From Chlorobiaceae bacterium (GTDB taxonomy: Bacteria; Bacteroidota; Chlorobiia; Chlorobiales; Chlorobiaceae), in contig JABDHK010000029.1 in the NCBI GenBank assembly GCA_012972835.1, positions 1 to 64,000 on the forward strand: a stretch of DNA of 64,000 bases, written 5' to 3'. The stretch's first letter is position 1. Each line of letters begins with the position of its first letter. The translations under genes were made by a program, and so were the position numbers. Below, piece after piece: positions 33,618-45,176 of this stretch. The notes under the pieces were generated by a model. That model ran no database searches and was not told the DNA's origin. It saw only the letters and a program-made list of their open reading frames with translations.

Positions 33618-34919
33618 ATGTTGTCGAGGGACTTAACTGAAAACCAGTCGCAGACCAGAGTTATCATTTATTCGGGAAAAGGTGGTACAGGAAAAACCAC
33701 CATATCATCGTCAACGGCGGTTTCGTTGGCCAGGCAGAACAAGAAAGTGCTGATCATGTCTTCCGATCCAGCCCACTCTCTTTCTGACGTTTTTAATACC
33801 CGGATAAGCCGCAATGATCCACAGAAGATCGAACATAATCTTTACGGGCTCGAAGTTGATACGGTGTATGAGCTGAAAAAAAACATGTCCGGGTTTCAGA
33901 AGTTTGTTTCTACCTCTTATAAAAATAAGGGTATTGACAGTGGTATGGCTACCGAGCTGACTACTCAGCCTGGTCTTGATGAAATATTTGCCTTAAGCCG
34001 CCTGCTTGATGAGGCGCAGTCGGGTAAATGGGATGCTGTTGTGCTCGATACCTCTCCAACAGGTAATACTCTTCGCCTTCTTGCTTATCCAGAGATCATT
34101 ATAGGCGGGAATATGGGCAAGCAGTTTTTCAAGCTTTATAAAAGCATGTCTTCGCTGGCTCGTCCGTTGAGCGGAAAATCCATTCCTGATGATGATTTTT
34201 TTAATGAGGTCAATGTGCTCCTCAAGCAGATGGAGGATATCAACAAGTTTATTCTCAGCCCCGAGGTGACCTTCCGGCTGGTACTGAACCCTGAAAAGCT
34301 CTCCATTCTTGAAACAAAACGAGCCTACACCTTTGTACATCTTTACGGAATTAATGTTGATGGTATTGTCATCAACAAAATTCTGCCTACCTCCAAAACT
34401 GTTGGTGAATATTTTGAATTCTGGGCCGATCTGCACAGCAAATATCTGATGGAGATTGATAACTCTTTTTATCCAACCCCGGTTTTCCGTTGTCAACTTC
34501 AGAGAACAGAGCCGATAGGTACGGATGCGCTGCACGAAATCAGTAAACTGGTCTTTGGTGAGCAGACGCCTGACAAGATTTTTTATTCCGGAAAGAATTT
34601 CTGGATTGAAAGTAAAAAAAATGCGGTAACGGAAGATCACCGGGAAGTTCTATGTATCAAAGTACCTTTTCTCAAGGATGCCGAAGAGGTCGTGGTTAAT
34701 CGCATGGGTACTGATATCGTGGTTACGGTGGACAGGGCCCAGCGGATTATTACTCTTCCAAGGGCGCTGTACAGCCTTGAAATGGAAGAGTACATAAGGG
34801 AGGATAATCTTTTGAGGGTGGTCTTCAGGGAGATACCTGTTGAAAAGGAGGATGCAGAGTTGAGTGTGAATAAAAATATGCTCGACAAACTTCGATCAAT
34901 GAGACGATTGAAGATATAG
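33618..34919 (+). CDS. ArsA/GET3-family ATPase with C-terminal HSP20-like domain
   Basis: A 433-residue P-loop ATPase. The deviant Walker A is YSGKGGTGKTTISSS (about 19-33), SSDPAHSLSDVF is near 50, and DTSPTGNTLRLL is near 143. From about residue 345 a beta-rich tail (IKVPFLKDAEEVVVNRMGTD, then DNLLRVVF) resembles the alpha-crystallin/HSP20-like domain found on ArsA homologues of phototrophs. Green sulfur bacteria carry several such ATPases, some linked to chlorosome or tail-anchored protein handling; this copy's client is unknown. No arsenic genes are nearby, so an arsenite pump role is unlikely. Confidence 0.85.
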   Translation: MLSRDLTENQSQTRVIIYSGKGGTGKTTISSSTAVSLARQNKKVLIMSSDPAHSLSDVFNTRISRNDPQKIEHNLYGLEVDTVYELKKNMSGFQKFVSTSYKNKGIDSGMATELTTQPGLDEIFALSRLLDEAQSGKWDAVVLDTSPTGNTLRLLAYPEIIIGGNMGKQFFKLYKSMSSLARPLSGKSIPDDDFFNEVNVLLKQMEDINKFILSPEVTFRLVLNPEKLSILETKRAYTFVHLYGINVDGIVINKILPTSKTVGEYFEFWADLHSKYLMEIDNSFYPTPVFRCQLQRTEPIGTDALHEISKLVFGEQTPDKIFYSGKNFWIESKKNAVTEDHREVLCIKVPFLKDAEEVVVNRMGTDIVVTVDRAQRIITLPRALYSLEMEEYIREDNLLRVVFREIPVEKEDAELSVNKNMLDKLRSMRRLKI

Positions 34920-35059
34920 TATGCACCTTGCCGTGGTCGTATGGATAAAAATTCAGGGGAAACAGTTTAAGTTTTCAAGGGAATCTTGTATCTTAAATGT
35001 TTAAAATGTAGAGTTAACGGGGATTTACCCCAGCCTTTGTTAAAGAATCAGCTTATATC

Positions 35060-35926
35060 ATGTCCGAGAAAACGCACTATGGTTTGTTGAAAGGGAAGAA
35101 GGGAGTTGTTTTCGGCCCGCTTGATGAGAGCAGTATTGGGTGGCAGATAGCCTTACATGCTTACAGGGAAGGCGCTCAAATCGCCATTTCTAATGTTGCA
35201 GCCGCGTTGCGTTTCGGTAATATCGAAGAACTTTCGGCATTATGTGGTAACGCTCCAATGATTGTTTGTGATGCATCAAAAAATGAAGACGTCGATAACT
35301 GTTTCAAAGAGCTTAAGGAAAAGTTAGGCCCTGTCGATTTTATTGTCCATTCCATCGGAATGTCACAGAACATTCGCAAGCAGCTGCCCTATGAAGATCT
35401 CAATTACGAGTGGTTCATGAAAACCCTCGATGTTTCAGGATTGTCGCTGCACAGGCTGGTCTCTTATGCGTTGAAGAACGAGGCGATCAATGATGGCGGA
35501 AGCATTCTTGCCCTGTCATATATTGCATCACAGAGAAATTACTGGACATACTCTGATATGGGTGATGCAAAGTCTCTGCTTGAGTCCATTGTACGCAGTT
35601 ATGGGCCAAGGCTTGCCAGGCATCGTGTTCGTATCAATACCATATCACAAAGTCCCACCTTTACCAAGGCAGGAAGTGGTATTCCTGGTTTTGAGAAAAT
35701 GTATGAATACAGTGATCTCATGTCTCCTCTTGGCAATGCTTCTGCCGAGGAGTGTGCTGAATATACTATGACTATCCTCAGTGACCTTTCACGAAAAGTG
35801 ACCATGCAGAACCTTTTCCATGATGGCGGGTATAGTTCAATGGGGGCTACAATTCCCATGATCAAGCTTGCTCATGAGGTGCTCAACGACGCGGATCTTG
35901 CAGACAGGGTCGGGCTGAATGATTAA
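35060..35926 (+). CDS. fabI: Enoyl-[acyl-carrier-protein] reductase FabI
   Basis: FabI performs the last reduction of each fatty-acid elongation cycle using NAD(P)H. The 288-residue SDR protein has GVVFGPLDESSIGWQIALHA (about 14-33) for cofactor binding, DFIVHSIGMSQN near 93 and the FabI-type Y-x6-K catalytic pair in YSDMGDAK near 160. It ends with a RVRINTISQSPTFT-type loop and the typical HDGGYSSMG segment. It stands alone between two gaps of 140 and 247 nt. No promoter could be assigned with confidence. Confidence 0.93.
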   Translation: MSEKTHYGLLKGKKGVVFGPLDESSIGWQIALHAYREGAQIAISNVAAALRFGNIEELSALCGNAPMIVCDASKNEDVDNCFKELKEKLGPVDFIVHSIGMSQNIRKQLPYEDLNYEWFMKTLDVSGLSLHRLVSYALKNEAINDGGSILALSYIASQRNYWTYSDMGDAKSLLESIVRSYGPRLARHRVRINTISQSPTFTKAGSGIPGFEKMYEYSDLMSPLGNASAEECAEYTMTILSDLSRKVTMQNLFHDGGYSSMGATIPMIKLAHEVLNDADLADRVGLND

Positions 35927-36143
35927 ATTCCCACTCTGGTGAGTTGCCGGGGATTCAGATTGTAGCTGGTTTCCCGTTTTTTTACAGCCGCAGGAATTTA
36001 CACTACGAAACTAAGAAAGCCTGTTGCTATTGTTCAGTGCAGGCTTATCATCATAGTATAGTTGATATCGTCTTCATCGGGTTCTGCCCTGGTGAAGTTC
36101 GATTTTCTTGAGAGCCTCTTCTTGGAGTATCGTTATCAATTAA

Positions 36144-38399
<2,256 letters not shown>

Positions 38400-38405
38400 C
38401 AATAT

Positions 38406-38469
38406 TACAATTTACCCTAAACAGCAAAAGCCCGGATTTCCGGGCTTTTGCTGTTTAGGGTAAATTGTA
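38406..38469. terminator. Bidirectional terminator, perfect 31-bp inverted repeat
   Basis: The arms 38406-38436 and 38439-38469 are exact reverse complements (31 nt each) with a 2-nt TT centre. The core is GCCCGGATTTCCGGGC with A-tracts/T-tracts on either side. It lies between the 3' ends of icd (+) and the L,D-transpeptidase gene (-), so it can stop both transcripts. Confidence 0.9.
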
Positions 38470-38476
38470 TAGGATT

Positions 38477-39091
38477 TCAAGGTTCTTCTGCCCATGCATA
38501 AAGAAATGCACCATGGTTGAGCTTTTGCTCTACTTCATCAATATCCCCAGGTGATACCACAAAACATCCATTGCTTCTGCCGATCATCGGGCTGTTGAGT
38601 GTCATCAGATTTATCAGGATGTAGTTAAGCGAGACATAATCAGCCGAATGCAGGACAATGTCGCGACTGAATGCGTTGCTGTTCAATAACGGATCAAGAC
38701 CTTCAAGCCGGATACCTTTTCCATGATCGCCACTGTAGGTTTCCAGAATTTTGTAAAGTCCAAGGCTGCTCATGCCGGACTCAGGGCTGTTTGAAAATCG
38801 CCTTGCGTAGAGATCACCTGAATTTTTTCCATGTGCAACAAAGAAAAATGAGAGATCCCCGCTCTTCAGATCAATGACAACCATGCGCTTCAGGTAAGAG
38901 GGTTTCGAGTAGTCCACCACAGCAAGAAAGCTGGGCTTCTCTTCGTGATGTCGCCTTCGATATGATTCCATTGAGGCAAATGCTGCCTTGAAAGCCTGCC
39001 CCGAAACTTTTTCCTGCAGTATAAAAACCCCCGAAACGAGGGCAAGCACGATTGCCACAAGGGTTAATCCTCCTATTATCCCTTTTTTCAT
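38477..39091 (-). CDS. L,D-transpeptidase catalytic-domain protein (YkuD_2-like)
   Basis: A 204-residue protein with an N-terminal signal/anchor (about 5-26) and a murein L,D-transpeptidase-like domain. FLAVVDYSKPSYLKRM is near 55. The catalytic region has a histidine in DIVLHSADYVSLNY near 144 and the cysteine in IGRSNGCFVVSP near 172. Family members occur in the periplasm and are probably peptidoglycan cross-linkers or hydrolases. Its start overlaps the pirin gene stop by 4 nt, so it is translationally coupled to it, though a functional link is not obvious. Confidence 0.8.
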   Translation of the reverse strand: MKKGIIGGLTLVAIVLALVSGVFILQEKVSGQAFKAAFASMESYRRRHHEEKPSFLAVVDYSKPSYLKRMVVIDLKSGDLSFFFVAHGKNSGDLYARRFSNSPESGMSSLGLYKILETYSGDHGKGIRLEGLDPLLNSNAFSRDIVLHSADYVSLNYILINLMTLNSPMIGRSNGCFVVSPGDIDEVEQKLNHGAFLYAWAEEP

Positions 39092-39942
39092 AAGGATTGT
39101 TGCAGAAATGTTCCTTTCTGGTACTCCTTGAATGCCCGTTCGAGTTCTGCCTCTGTATTCATAACGATGGGGCCGTGCCAGGCGACTGGCTCGTTGAGTG
39201 GTTTGCCGGAGATCAGAAGAAAGCGAACGGAACTCTCTTCAGTTGTGACAGTCACGCTGTTGCCGTCACCGAAGAGAATGAGGGTTTCATTGGTGAAGGG
39301 TTTATCCTGATGGCAGAATACTCCTTCTCCTGCGATGATGTAGGCAAAAGCGGTGTATCCTTTGTTGAGCTCATGGGTATAGGAAGTCCTTGGTGGTACC
39401 GTAATATCGAGATATTGTGGGTCGATGGCAATCTCGTTGACCGGCCCTTTTGTTTGTCCGATACAACCGCAGATGATGTGGATCTCAACCCCGTTGTCAA
39501 GTTGTAGTTTTGGGATTTGATCAGGAGTAATGTTTCTGTAACGTGGAGGATTCATTTTCTGTGAAGCTGGCAGATTTGCCCAGAGCTGGAATCCTCCCAT
39601 CACTCCATGCCGGTTGCCAGAGGGCATTTCCTGGTGAATAATCCCGCTGCCGGCGGTCATCCATTGAACTGCTCCAGCGGTAATCACCCCACGGTTTCCC
39701 ATGCTGTCCCCATGCTCAACAATACCATCAAGCATATAGGTGATCGTCTCAATGCCGCGGTGCGGATGCCAAGGGAATCCTTTGATGTACTCTTGAGGGT
39801 TCCCTGACCGAAAATCGTCGAGGAGCAGAAAGGGGTCGAACAGTGGAAGCTGGCTGAAGCCAAAAGCACGTTTCAGATAGACACCCGCACCTTCAATGGT
39901 TGGTGTGCTTTTAAAAACTTTGAGAATCTTTCTTGAAGTCAT
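39088..39942 (-). CDS. Pirin-family cupin protein
   Basis: A 284-residue bicupin. The metal-binding N-terminal cupin is clear: FPWHPHRGIETITYMLDG (about 56-73) carries the His-x-His motif, and GSGIIHQEMP near 98 adds His and Glu. A C-terminal pirin domain follows (FAYIIAGEGVFCHQ, then LLISGKPLNEPVAWHGPIV). Bacterial pirins include quercetinases and redox regulators; the substrate is unknown. It lies upstream of and overlapping the transpeptidase gene. Confidence 0.9.
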   Translation of the reverse strand: MTSRKILKVFKSTPTIEGAGVYLKRAFGFSQLPLFDPFLLLDDFRSGNPQEYIKGFPWHPHRGIETITYMLDGIVEHGDSMGNRGVITAGAVQWMTAGSGIIHQEMPSGNRHGVMGGFQLWANLPASQKMNPPRYRNITPDQIPKLQLDNGVEIHIICGCIGQTKGPVNEIAIDPQYLDITVPPRTSYTHELNKGYTAFAYIIAGEGVFCHQDKPFTNETLILFGDGNSVTVTTEESSVRFLLISGKPLNEPVAWHGPIVMNTEAELERAFKEYQKGTFLQQSL

Positions 39943-39998
39943 TATGACTGCTTTAAGCTAATTAGAGTAATTTTTATTTTTCAACAGTTTGGAACACA

Positions 39999-41120
39999 CT
40001 ACCTCGGGATGCTGTAACACTCTTGAATGCCGTTTTTTGATAGCAGCAGCTGCCATAATTGGTTGGTTCTCGACCTGAACCCGCCGGTACAGCTAAGCAG
40101 GTAGTATCGCCACATGCGTTGAAACTCTTTACTGTATCGGGTTTCCAGCTCCGGCCACTTTTTCTCGATGTTCTCATACCACGCCATGAGTGTCCTGGCG
40201 TAATCGTCATGGGTGAAGACATGCCAGTCCTCAAGCGTAAACAGCCCTTCATAGCTTGTGGCGATCTGGCTGGCTGAAGGCACATTTGCATTCGGAAAGA
40301 TGTATTTGTTGGCCCACGGTTCAACGCTGGTGCTTGAACTGTTTCCTCCAATGGTGTGCAGCAAAGTCAAGCCCTCCTTTTTCAGGCATTGATGAACAAT
40401 CTTGAAATAGTTGCGATAATTCTTGTATCCAACGTGCTCAAACATACCGATTGAGTAGATCCTGTCGTAGGAATCCTGCATCTTGCGGTAATCGATAACT
40501 TCGATGGTAACTGGCAGGCCGGCACAATAGTCGCGAGCAATGGCAGCCTGTTCTACGGAGACCGTTATTCCATGAACCGACACTCCATAGTGTTCAGCCG
40601 CAAAGCGGGCAGCACCACCCCATCCGCAACCAATGTCAAGCACTCTCATTCCGGGTTTAAGCTGCAACTTCTGAAAAATCAGGTGGAGCTTCTTGTCCTG
40701 CGCTTCCTCAAGAGTTGCAGCCTCTTTCCAGTAGGCACAACTGTAGAGCATCCGCTTGTCAAGCATGGCTTTAAAGAGGTCATTGCCGATATCGTAATGC
40801 TTTTCTGCCACCTTGAAGGCTCTTGAAGGACGCTGCATATTGTAGAGCTTGCTCAGCAGCTTTCCAAGAAGCATGACCGGCGGGGAAACTTTATCCTCAG
40901 CCCTGGAGCTGATAATTCGATAAAAAAACTCTTCAAGCCGCTCACAATCCCACCACCCCTCCATGTATGCCTCACCCAGGCCAAGATTCCCCTGAGTCAT
41001 AGCCCGACGGTAGAGTTCCGGCCTATGGACATGAATGTCCCACTCTCTGTTGCCCCCTACCTTAATATCGGCATCATCAAAGATGCGCTCAACCTGTGTT
41101 TTGTAAAAGCCGTTCAACAT
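39999..41120 (-). CDS. cfa: Cyclopropane-fatty-acyl-phospholipid synthase
   Basis: A SAM-dependent methyltransferase of about 373 residues that adds a methylene bridge to unsaturated acyl chains of membrane lipids. Evidence: the N-terminal lipid-binding region with LGEAYMEGWWDCERLEEFF, AEKHYDIGNDLFKAMLDKRM, YSCAYWKEAATLEEAQDKKL, the SAM motif VLDIGCGWGGAARFAAEHYG, and YDRIYSIGMFEHVGYKNY. The ATG at 41118-41120 is preferred over an upstream TTG (41141). C-terminal residues (YLLSCTGGFRSRTNQLWQ) match the family end. Confidence 0.94.
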   Translation of the reverse strand: MLNGFYKTQVERIFDDADIKVGGNREWDIHVHRPELYRRAMTQGNLGLGEAYMEGWWDCERLEEFFYRIISSRAEDKVSPPVMLLGKLLSKLYNMQRPSRAFKVAEKHYDIGNDLFKAMLDKRMLYSCAYWKEAATLEEAQDKKLHLIFQKLQLKPGMRVLDIGCGWGGAARFAAEHYGVSVHGITVSVEQAAIARDYCAGLPVTIEVIDYRKMQDSYDRIYSIGMFEHVGYKNYRNYFKIVHQCLKKEGLTLLHTIGGNSSSTSVEPWANKYIFPNANVPSASQIATSYEGLFTLEDWHVFTHDDYARTLMAWYENIEKKWPELETRYSKEFQRMWRYYLLSCTGGFRSRTNQLWQLLLSKNGIQECYSIPR

Positions 41121-41357
41121 GCTGCGATGATTTTGTTTCAACCACTGTTATATTACTAATATATGGATTTTTCAATCTCAAAAAGTATTTCCAATGGCAA
41201 CTAATTCACTATGCCATGTCATTGAACGCAGTTTTGAAGAACCAGAATATTCATCCTTCAAAACCATTTTCTTTATTTATCTTTAATAACTCGGAATTTC
41301 CGAAAAGAAAGGAATGAATCTATAAGATATTAAATAGTATAAAGTTAAGGGAAAGGT

Positions 41358-42185
41358 ATGGCACAAAAGACTGTTAAGGTCATGTTTATTGGTGATGTTG
41401 TTGGTACTCCGGGCTTGCAGATGGTGGGCAAGATGCTGAAAAGTTTTATCAGCAAGTACCATGTTGATTTTGTGATCTGTAACGGCGAGAATGCCCATCA
41501 TGGGAAGGGGATGAGTCTTGAAGCACTTAATCAGCTGCTTGAAGCTGGTGTTAATGTTGTGACCGGAGGAAACCATACCTGGAGCAATTTCAATTTCTTT
41601 GATACACTGAAGACGCATAGTCAGGTATTGCGACCGCTGAACTATCCTAAAGGCACCTATGGAAAAGGCTACGGGATATACAAGCTTCCGGGAGGTCTGG
41701 GTGATATTGCTGTGGTCAACCTTCAGGGCAGAACCTTTATGTACTCCATCGATTGTCCATTCAGAACGGCAGACTGGGTAATCAAGCAGATTAAAGAGCA
41801 GGTGAAGGAGAGTGTCCGCTTGATTTTTGTGGATATTCATGCAGAGGCCACGGCTGAAAAGATTGCTCTCGGCTGGTATCTTGATGGCAGGGTGTCAGCG
41901 GTTATTGGTACCCATACTCATGTGCCAACCTCGGATGAACGTATTCTGCCGAAAGGCACCGGGTATTGCACTGATGCAGGCATGACCGGGCCGCATAACT
42001 CGGTTATTGGTATGCAGATTAAATCAGCAACTGACCGGATGCTCTATCAGACACCGCACAAGTATGAATGTGCCGAGGATGATGTGCATTTTTCCGGAGT
42101 GCTTTTGTCACTCGATCTTTCAAGCGGAAAAACAGTTGGTATTGAAAGGATCTTTTATCCTCAGTTTGATCGCGGAGTGATATAA
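41358..42185 (+). CDS. YmdB-like metallophosphoesterase (TIGR00282 family)
   Basis: A 275-residue calcineurin-like phosphoesterase that in Bacillus hydrolyses cyclic nucleotides and affects biofilm and sporulation decisions. Metal-site motifs: MFIGDVVGTPGLQMV at the start, ICNGENAHHGKGMSL near 39, TGGNHTWSNFNFFD near 64, FVDIHAEATAEKIALGWYLD near 157-176 and VIGTHTHVPTSDERILPKGT near 183-202. Length is typical. It is followed by a hairpin terminator. Confidence 0.9.
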   Translation: MAQKTVKVMFIGDVVGTPGLQMVGKMLKSFISKYHVDFVICNGENAHHGKGMSLEALNQLLEAGVNVVTGGNHTWSNFNFFDTLKTHSQVLRPLNYPKGTYGKGYGIYKLPGGLGDIAVVNLQGRTFMYSIDCPFRTADWVIKQIKEQVKESVRLIFVDIHAEATAEKIALGWYLDGRVSAVIGTHTHVPTSDERILPKGTGYCTDAGMTGPHNSVIGMQIKSATDRMLYQTPHKYECAEDDVHFSGVLLSLDLSSGKTVGIERIFYPQFDRGVI

Positions 42186-42202
42186 AAGAGTGTATTTACA
42201 AC

Positions 42203-42235
42203 AAAAAAAAGCCTCCTTGAAGGTGGCTTTTTTTT
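42203..42235. terminator. Bidirectional hairpin terminator
   Basis: The arms 42203-42217 and 42221-42235 (AAAAAAAAGCCTCCTT against AAGGTGGC plus a long T-run) pair with one mismatch. It sits between the convergent ymdB-like and fbp genes; A and T tracts on both sides allow termination in either direction. Confidence 0.85.
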
Positions 42236-42260
42236 GCTGTAAAAAAGTTGCGACACTTTT

Positions 42261-43265
42261 TTATGGACGTATTCCCTGCTCAAACTCTTCAGCAATGATA
42301 ACATCATCTACACTGCCGATGTAAAGCGGAGTACGCTGATGGAGTTCTGTTGGCTGAATGTCGAGAATACGGGTTCTGCCGTTTGTAGCCCGTCCACCGG
42401 CCTGTTCGCAGATAAATGCGAGAGGATTGGCTTCATACATAAGTCTGAGCTTGCCGTTCAGGTGTTTTGTTGTAGGGGGATAAACAAAGACTCCGCCGGT
42501 CAGCAGGTTGCGGTGGAAGTCGGCCACCAGTGAGCCGATGTAGCGGGTGCTGTAGGGACGACCTGTTGCAGGGTCTTCCTCTTTGATGTAATCGAGATAT
42601 TTTTTTGTGCCTTCGTTGAACTGTGCGTAAGAGCCTTCGTTGATTGAGTAATATTTACCGCTCTTCGGTGTGGTGATGTTTTCGTGGGAAAGCAGGAACT
42701 CTCCGATGGTAGGATCGTAGGTAAAACCGTGAACACCGTGGCCTGTTGTATAGACCATGACTACCGATGAACCGTAGATGACATAGCCGGCAGCAACCTG
42801 TTCGTAACCGTGCTGCAGGCAGTCGCTGATGCTTGCCTTGCAGGGATCGTCACCCTTGAGTTTATAGATGGAGAAGATGGTGCCGACGCTGACATTGACA
42901 TCAATGTTTGATGAGCCGTCAAGCGGATCGAACAAAAGTGCATAGTTGCCGGTCTCATTTTTTGGAGGAATAATGATTCCTTCGTTCTCTTCTGAACCCA
43001 TGATGGCAAACCGTCCATGCTGGCCGATAGCGGAGATGATTTTTTCATTGGCGAACAGATCAAGTTTTTTGACCTCTTCACCCTGAACATTGATGTTTCC
43101 TGTGAAACCGAGAATGTCGACCAGTCCTGCGCGTACCACCTCTCTCCTGACCAGTTTTGCTGCAAAGGCAACATCGTTGAGAAGGTCTGTAAGCTCGCCG
43201 CTGGCTTCCGGGAAAAACTTCTGCTGTTCGAGAATGTGGCGTTCAATGGTGATCAAATTGCTCAT
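42261..43265 (-). CDS. fbp: Fructose-1,6-bisphosphatase class I
   Basis: It hydrolyses fructose 1,6-bisphosphate to fructose 6-phosphate, needed for sugar synthesis from CO2 fixed through the reductive TCA cycle. The 334-residue protein has the metal-binding [20 protein letters not shown] (about 109-128), NYALLFDP just before, [17 protein letters not shown] near 209, the substrate region [20 protein letters not shown] near 238-257, and [20 protein letters not shown] near 270-289. Monocistronic, with a 189-nt gap to divergent recJ. Confidence 0.96.
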   Translation of the reverse strand: MSNLITIERHILEQQKFFPEASGELTDLLNDVAFAAKLVRREVVRAGLVDILGFTGNINVQGEEVKKLDLFANEKIISAIGQHGRFAIMGSEENEGIIIPPKNETGNYALLFDPLDGSSNIDVNVSVGTIFSIYKLKGDDPCKASISDCLQHGYEQVAAGYVIYGSSVVMVYTTGHGVHGFTYDPTIGEFLLSHENITTPKSGKYYSINEGSYAQFNEGTKKYLDYIKEEDPATGRPYSTRYIGSLVADFHRNLLTGGVFVYPPTTKHLNGKLRLMYEANPLAFICEQAGGRATNGRTRILDIQPTELHQRTPLYIGSVDDVIIAEEFEQGIRP

Positions 43266-43454
43266 GCTCTGTTTTCCTGATGGTTAGTGTATCTATTGTC
43301 TGATAGAGTGATAAAACATATATCCTGGTCTTTAATGTAGAATATTTTCACAATTTCTTTAATAGGCGAATGGCAGATGCTTATTGTTAATTGTTAAGAG
43401 GGGTCGAAGTGTTATATACAGAGACAATTTTTATTAGCCTTTCTGGATATTCTC

Positions 43455-45173
43455 ATGAAACGATACCGCTGGAATCTCTGTTCTCCTGATGAACAGGCCG
43501 TTCTTGCTCTTTCTGACGCAATCAATGTAACATTGCCTGTTGCAAGAGCACTCTTTAACCGTGGTATTCAGACTTTTGAAGAGGCAAAGGATTATTTCCG
43601 CTCCTCAATCGGGCATCTTCCATCCCCCCTGCTTCTGCAGGATATGCAAAAGGCTGTGGAACGAGTTTTACGCGCGATTGAGAGTCATGAAAAAATAATG
43701 CTTTATGGTGATTATGATGTTGATGGCACAACAGGGACTGCGCTGCTTTTTCTTTTTCTGAAAGAGCGGGGTGCTGAGGTATGCTATTATATCAATGATC
43801 GTTTCAGTGAAGGGTATGGCCTGTCGACGGAAGGTATAGATTCAGCTGTTGAGCAGAAGGTCGCTCTTGTTATTACGGTGGATTGCGGTATAAGGGAGAA
43901 CGAGGAGATAGGCCGATGTGCAGGTTTTGGTATTGATGTGATTGTCTGCGACCATCATGAACCGGATCTTCTTCCCCCAGCCTATGCGATTTTAAATCCA
44001 AAACTTGCGGGTTCTACCTATCCTTTCAGGGAGTTGTGCGGGTGCGGTGTGGCATTCAAGCTTGTTCAGGCAATAGCTGAGCATTTGAATGCCGAACCAG
44101 AAAGCTGGCAGCAATATCTTGATTTTGTTGCTATTGCCACTGCGGCTGATATGGTCTCACTTGAAAAAGAGAACCGGACGCTGGTTCGTGAAGGGCTGCA
44201 GAGGATGAGAACAAAGCCAAGACGCGCTTTGGCGGTGATGTGTTCGCTCATGAAGGTTGCGCCGGCAGATCTTGGCATGTTTCATATTGGATTTGGCATT
44301 GCTCCGCGTATCAACGCTGCGGGAAGAATGCACTCGGCACACCTTGCTGTTGAATGGCTTCTTTCGACCTCGTCAGCTGATTCACAGCGACATGCCGATG
44401 AACTTGACCGCATGAATTCACTTCGCAGGGAAACTGATGCTGATATTATGGGGAAGGCTGAAAAAATGCTTGAAGGTCATTTTGCCTCATATTGTTCTTC
44501 GATAGTACTCTATGATGAATCGTGGCATCTTGGAGTTCTTGGTATAGTAGCTTCCAAAATGATTGAAAAACATTACCTGCCTACGGTCATTCTTGGTGGC
44601 ATGAATGGTCTCATCAAGGGTTCCGTTCGAAGTGTTGAAGGGTTCAATATCTACGAAGCCCTGCAGGAGTGCAGTGACTATCTTGATCAGTTCGGGGGAC
44701 ACCACCAGGCCGCAGGTATCACACTTCGACCGGAGAATTTTGCCGGATTTCGCAAGAAATTCAATGAGGTTTGCAGCAACTCACTTTCGATTGGGCAGCG
44801 TCAGAAAGAGCTTGTTGTTGATTCAAAACTGGCCCTTGAGGATATCACAGCCAAGTTTATCAATGTGCTTGAGCAGTTTGCCCCCTACGGTCATGGCAAC
44901 CGCGAGCCTCTCTTTCTTTCTGAGGAGCTTGTGCTTTTCGGTCAGCCAAAACTTCTTCACCAGAGGCATGTGAAATTTTTTGTCAGGGATAAAAACGGAA
45001 GAACCTTCGATGTTATAGGTTTTGATCGTCCGGATCTCTATAAAGAACTCACCGGGCCCTCCCGTCCTCTTTTTTCCATGGTCTATTCAATCGAGAAGCG
45101 GGTATGGAATAACAGGGAGCAGTGGCAGATCAAACTCCGTGACCTTGAACTCTCTAAACCGCAGAAAGCCTGA
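43455..45173 (+). CDS. recJ: Single-stranded-DNA-specific exonuclease RecJ
   Basis: A 5'-3' ssDNA exonuclease of recombination and mismatch repair. The 572-residue DHH-family protein has GDYDVDGTTGTALLFLFLK (about 85-103), VDCGIRENEEIG near 142, the DHH motif in VIVCDHHEPDLLP near 160, GFGIAPRINAAGRM near 280-293 and the DHHA1 region FGGHHQAAGITL near 413. The OB-fold C-terminus ends with a KLRDLELSKP-type tail. Length is normal. Confidence 0.94.
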   Translation: MKRYRWNLCSPDEQAVLALSDAINVTLPVARALFNRGIQTFEEAKDYFRSSIGHLPSPLLLQDMQKAVERVLRAIESHEKIMLYGDYDVDGTTGTALLFLFLKERGAEVCYYINDRFSEGYGLSTEGIDSAVEQKVALVITVDCGIRENEEIGRCAGFGIDVIVCDHHEPDLLPPAYAILNPKLAGSTYPFRELCGCGVAFKLVQAIAEHLNAEPESWQQYLDFVAIATAADMVSLEKENRTLVREGLQRMRTKPRRALAVMCSLMKVAPADLGMFHIGFGIAPRINAAGRMHSAHLAVEWLLSTSSADSQRHADELDRMNSLRRETDADIMGKAEKMLEGHFASYCSSIVLYDESWHLGVLGIVASKMIEKHYLPTVILGGMNGLIKGSVRSVEGFNIYEALQECSDYLDQFGGHHQAAGITLRPENFAGFRKKFNEVCSNSLSIGQRQKELVVDSKLALEDITAKFINVLEQFAPYGHGNREPLFLSEELVLFGQPKLLHQRHVKFFVRDKNGRTFDVIGFDRPDLYKELTGPSRPLFSMVYSIEKRVWNNREQWQIKLRDLELSKPQKA

Positions 45174-45176
45174 AAT

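Noticed and set aside
33618-34919. Arsenite-transporting ATPase
   Set aside because: The ArsA fold is clear but there are no arsB, arsC or arsR neighbours and it has an HSP20-like tail typical of phototroph paralogues.
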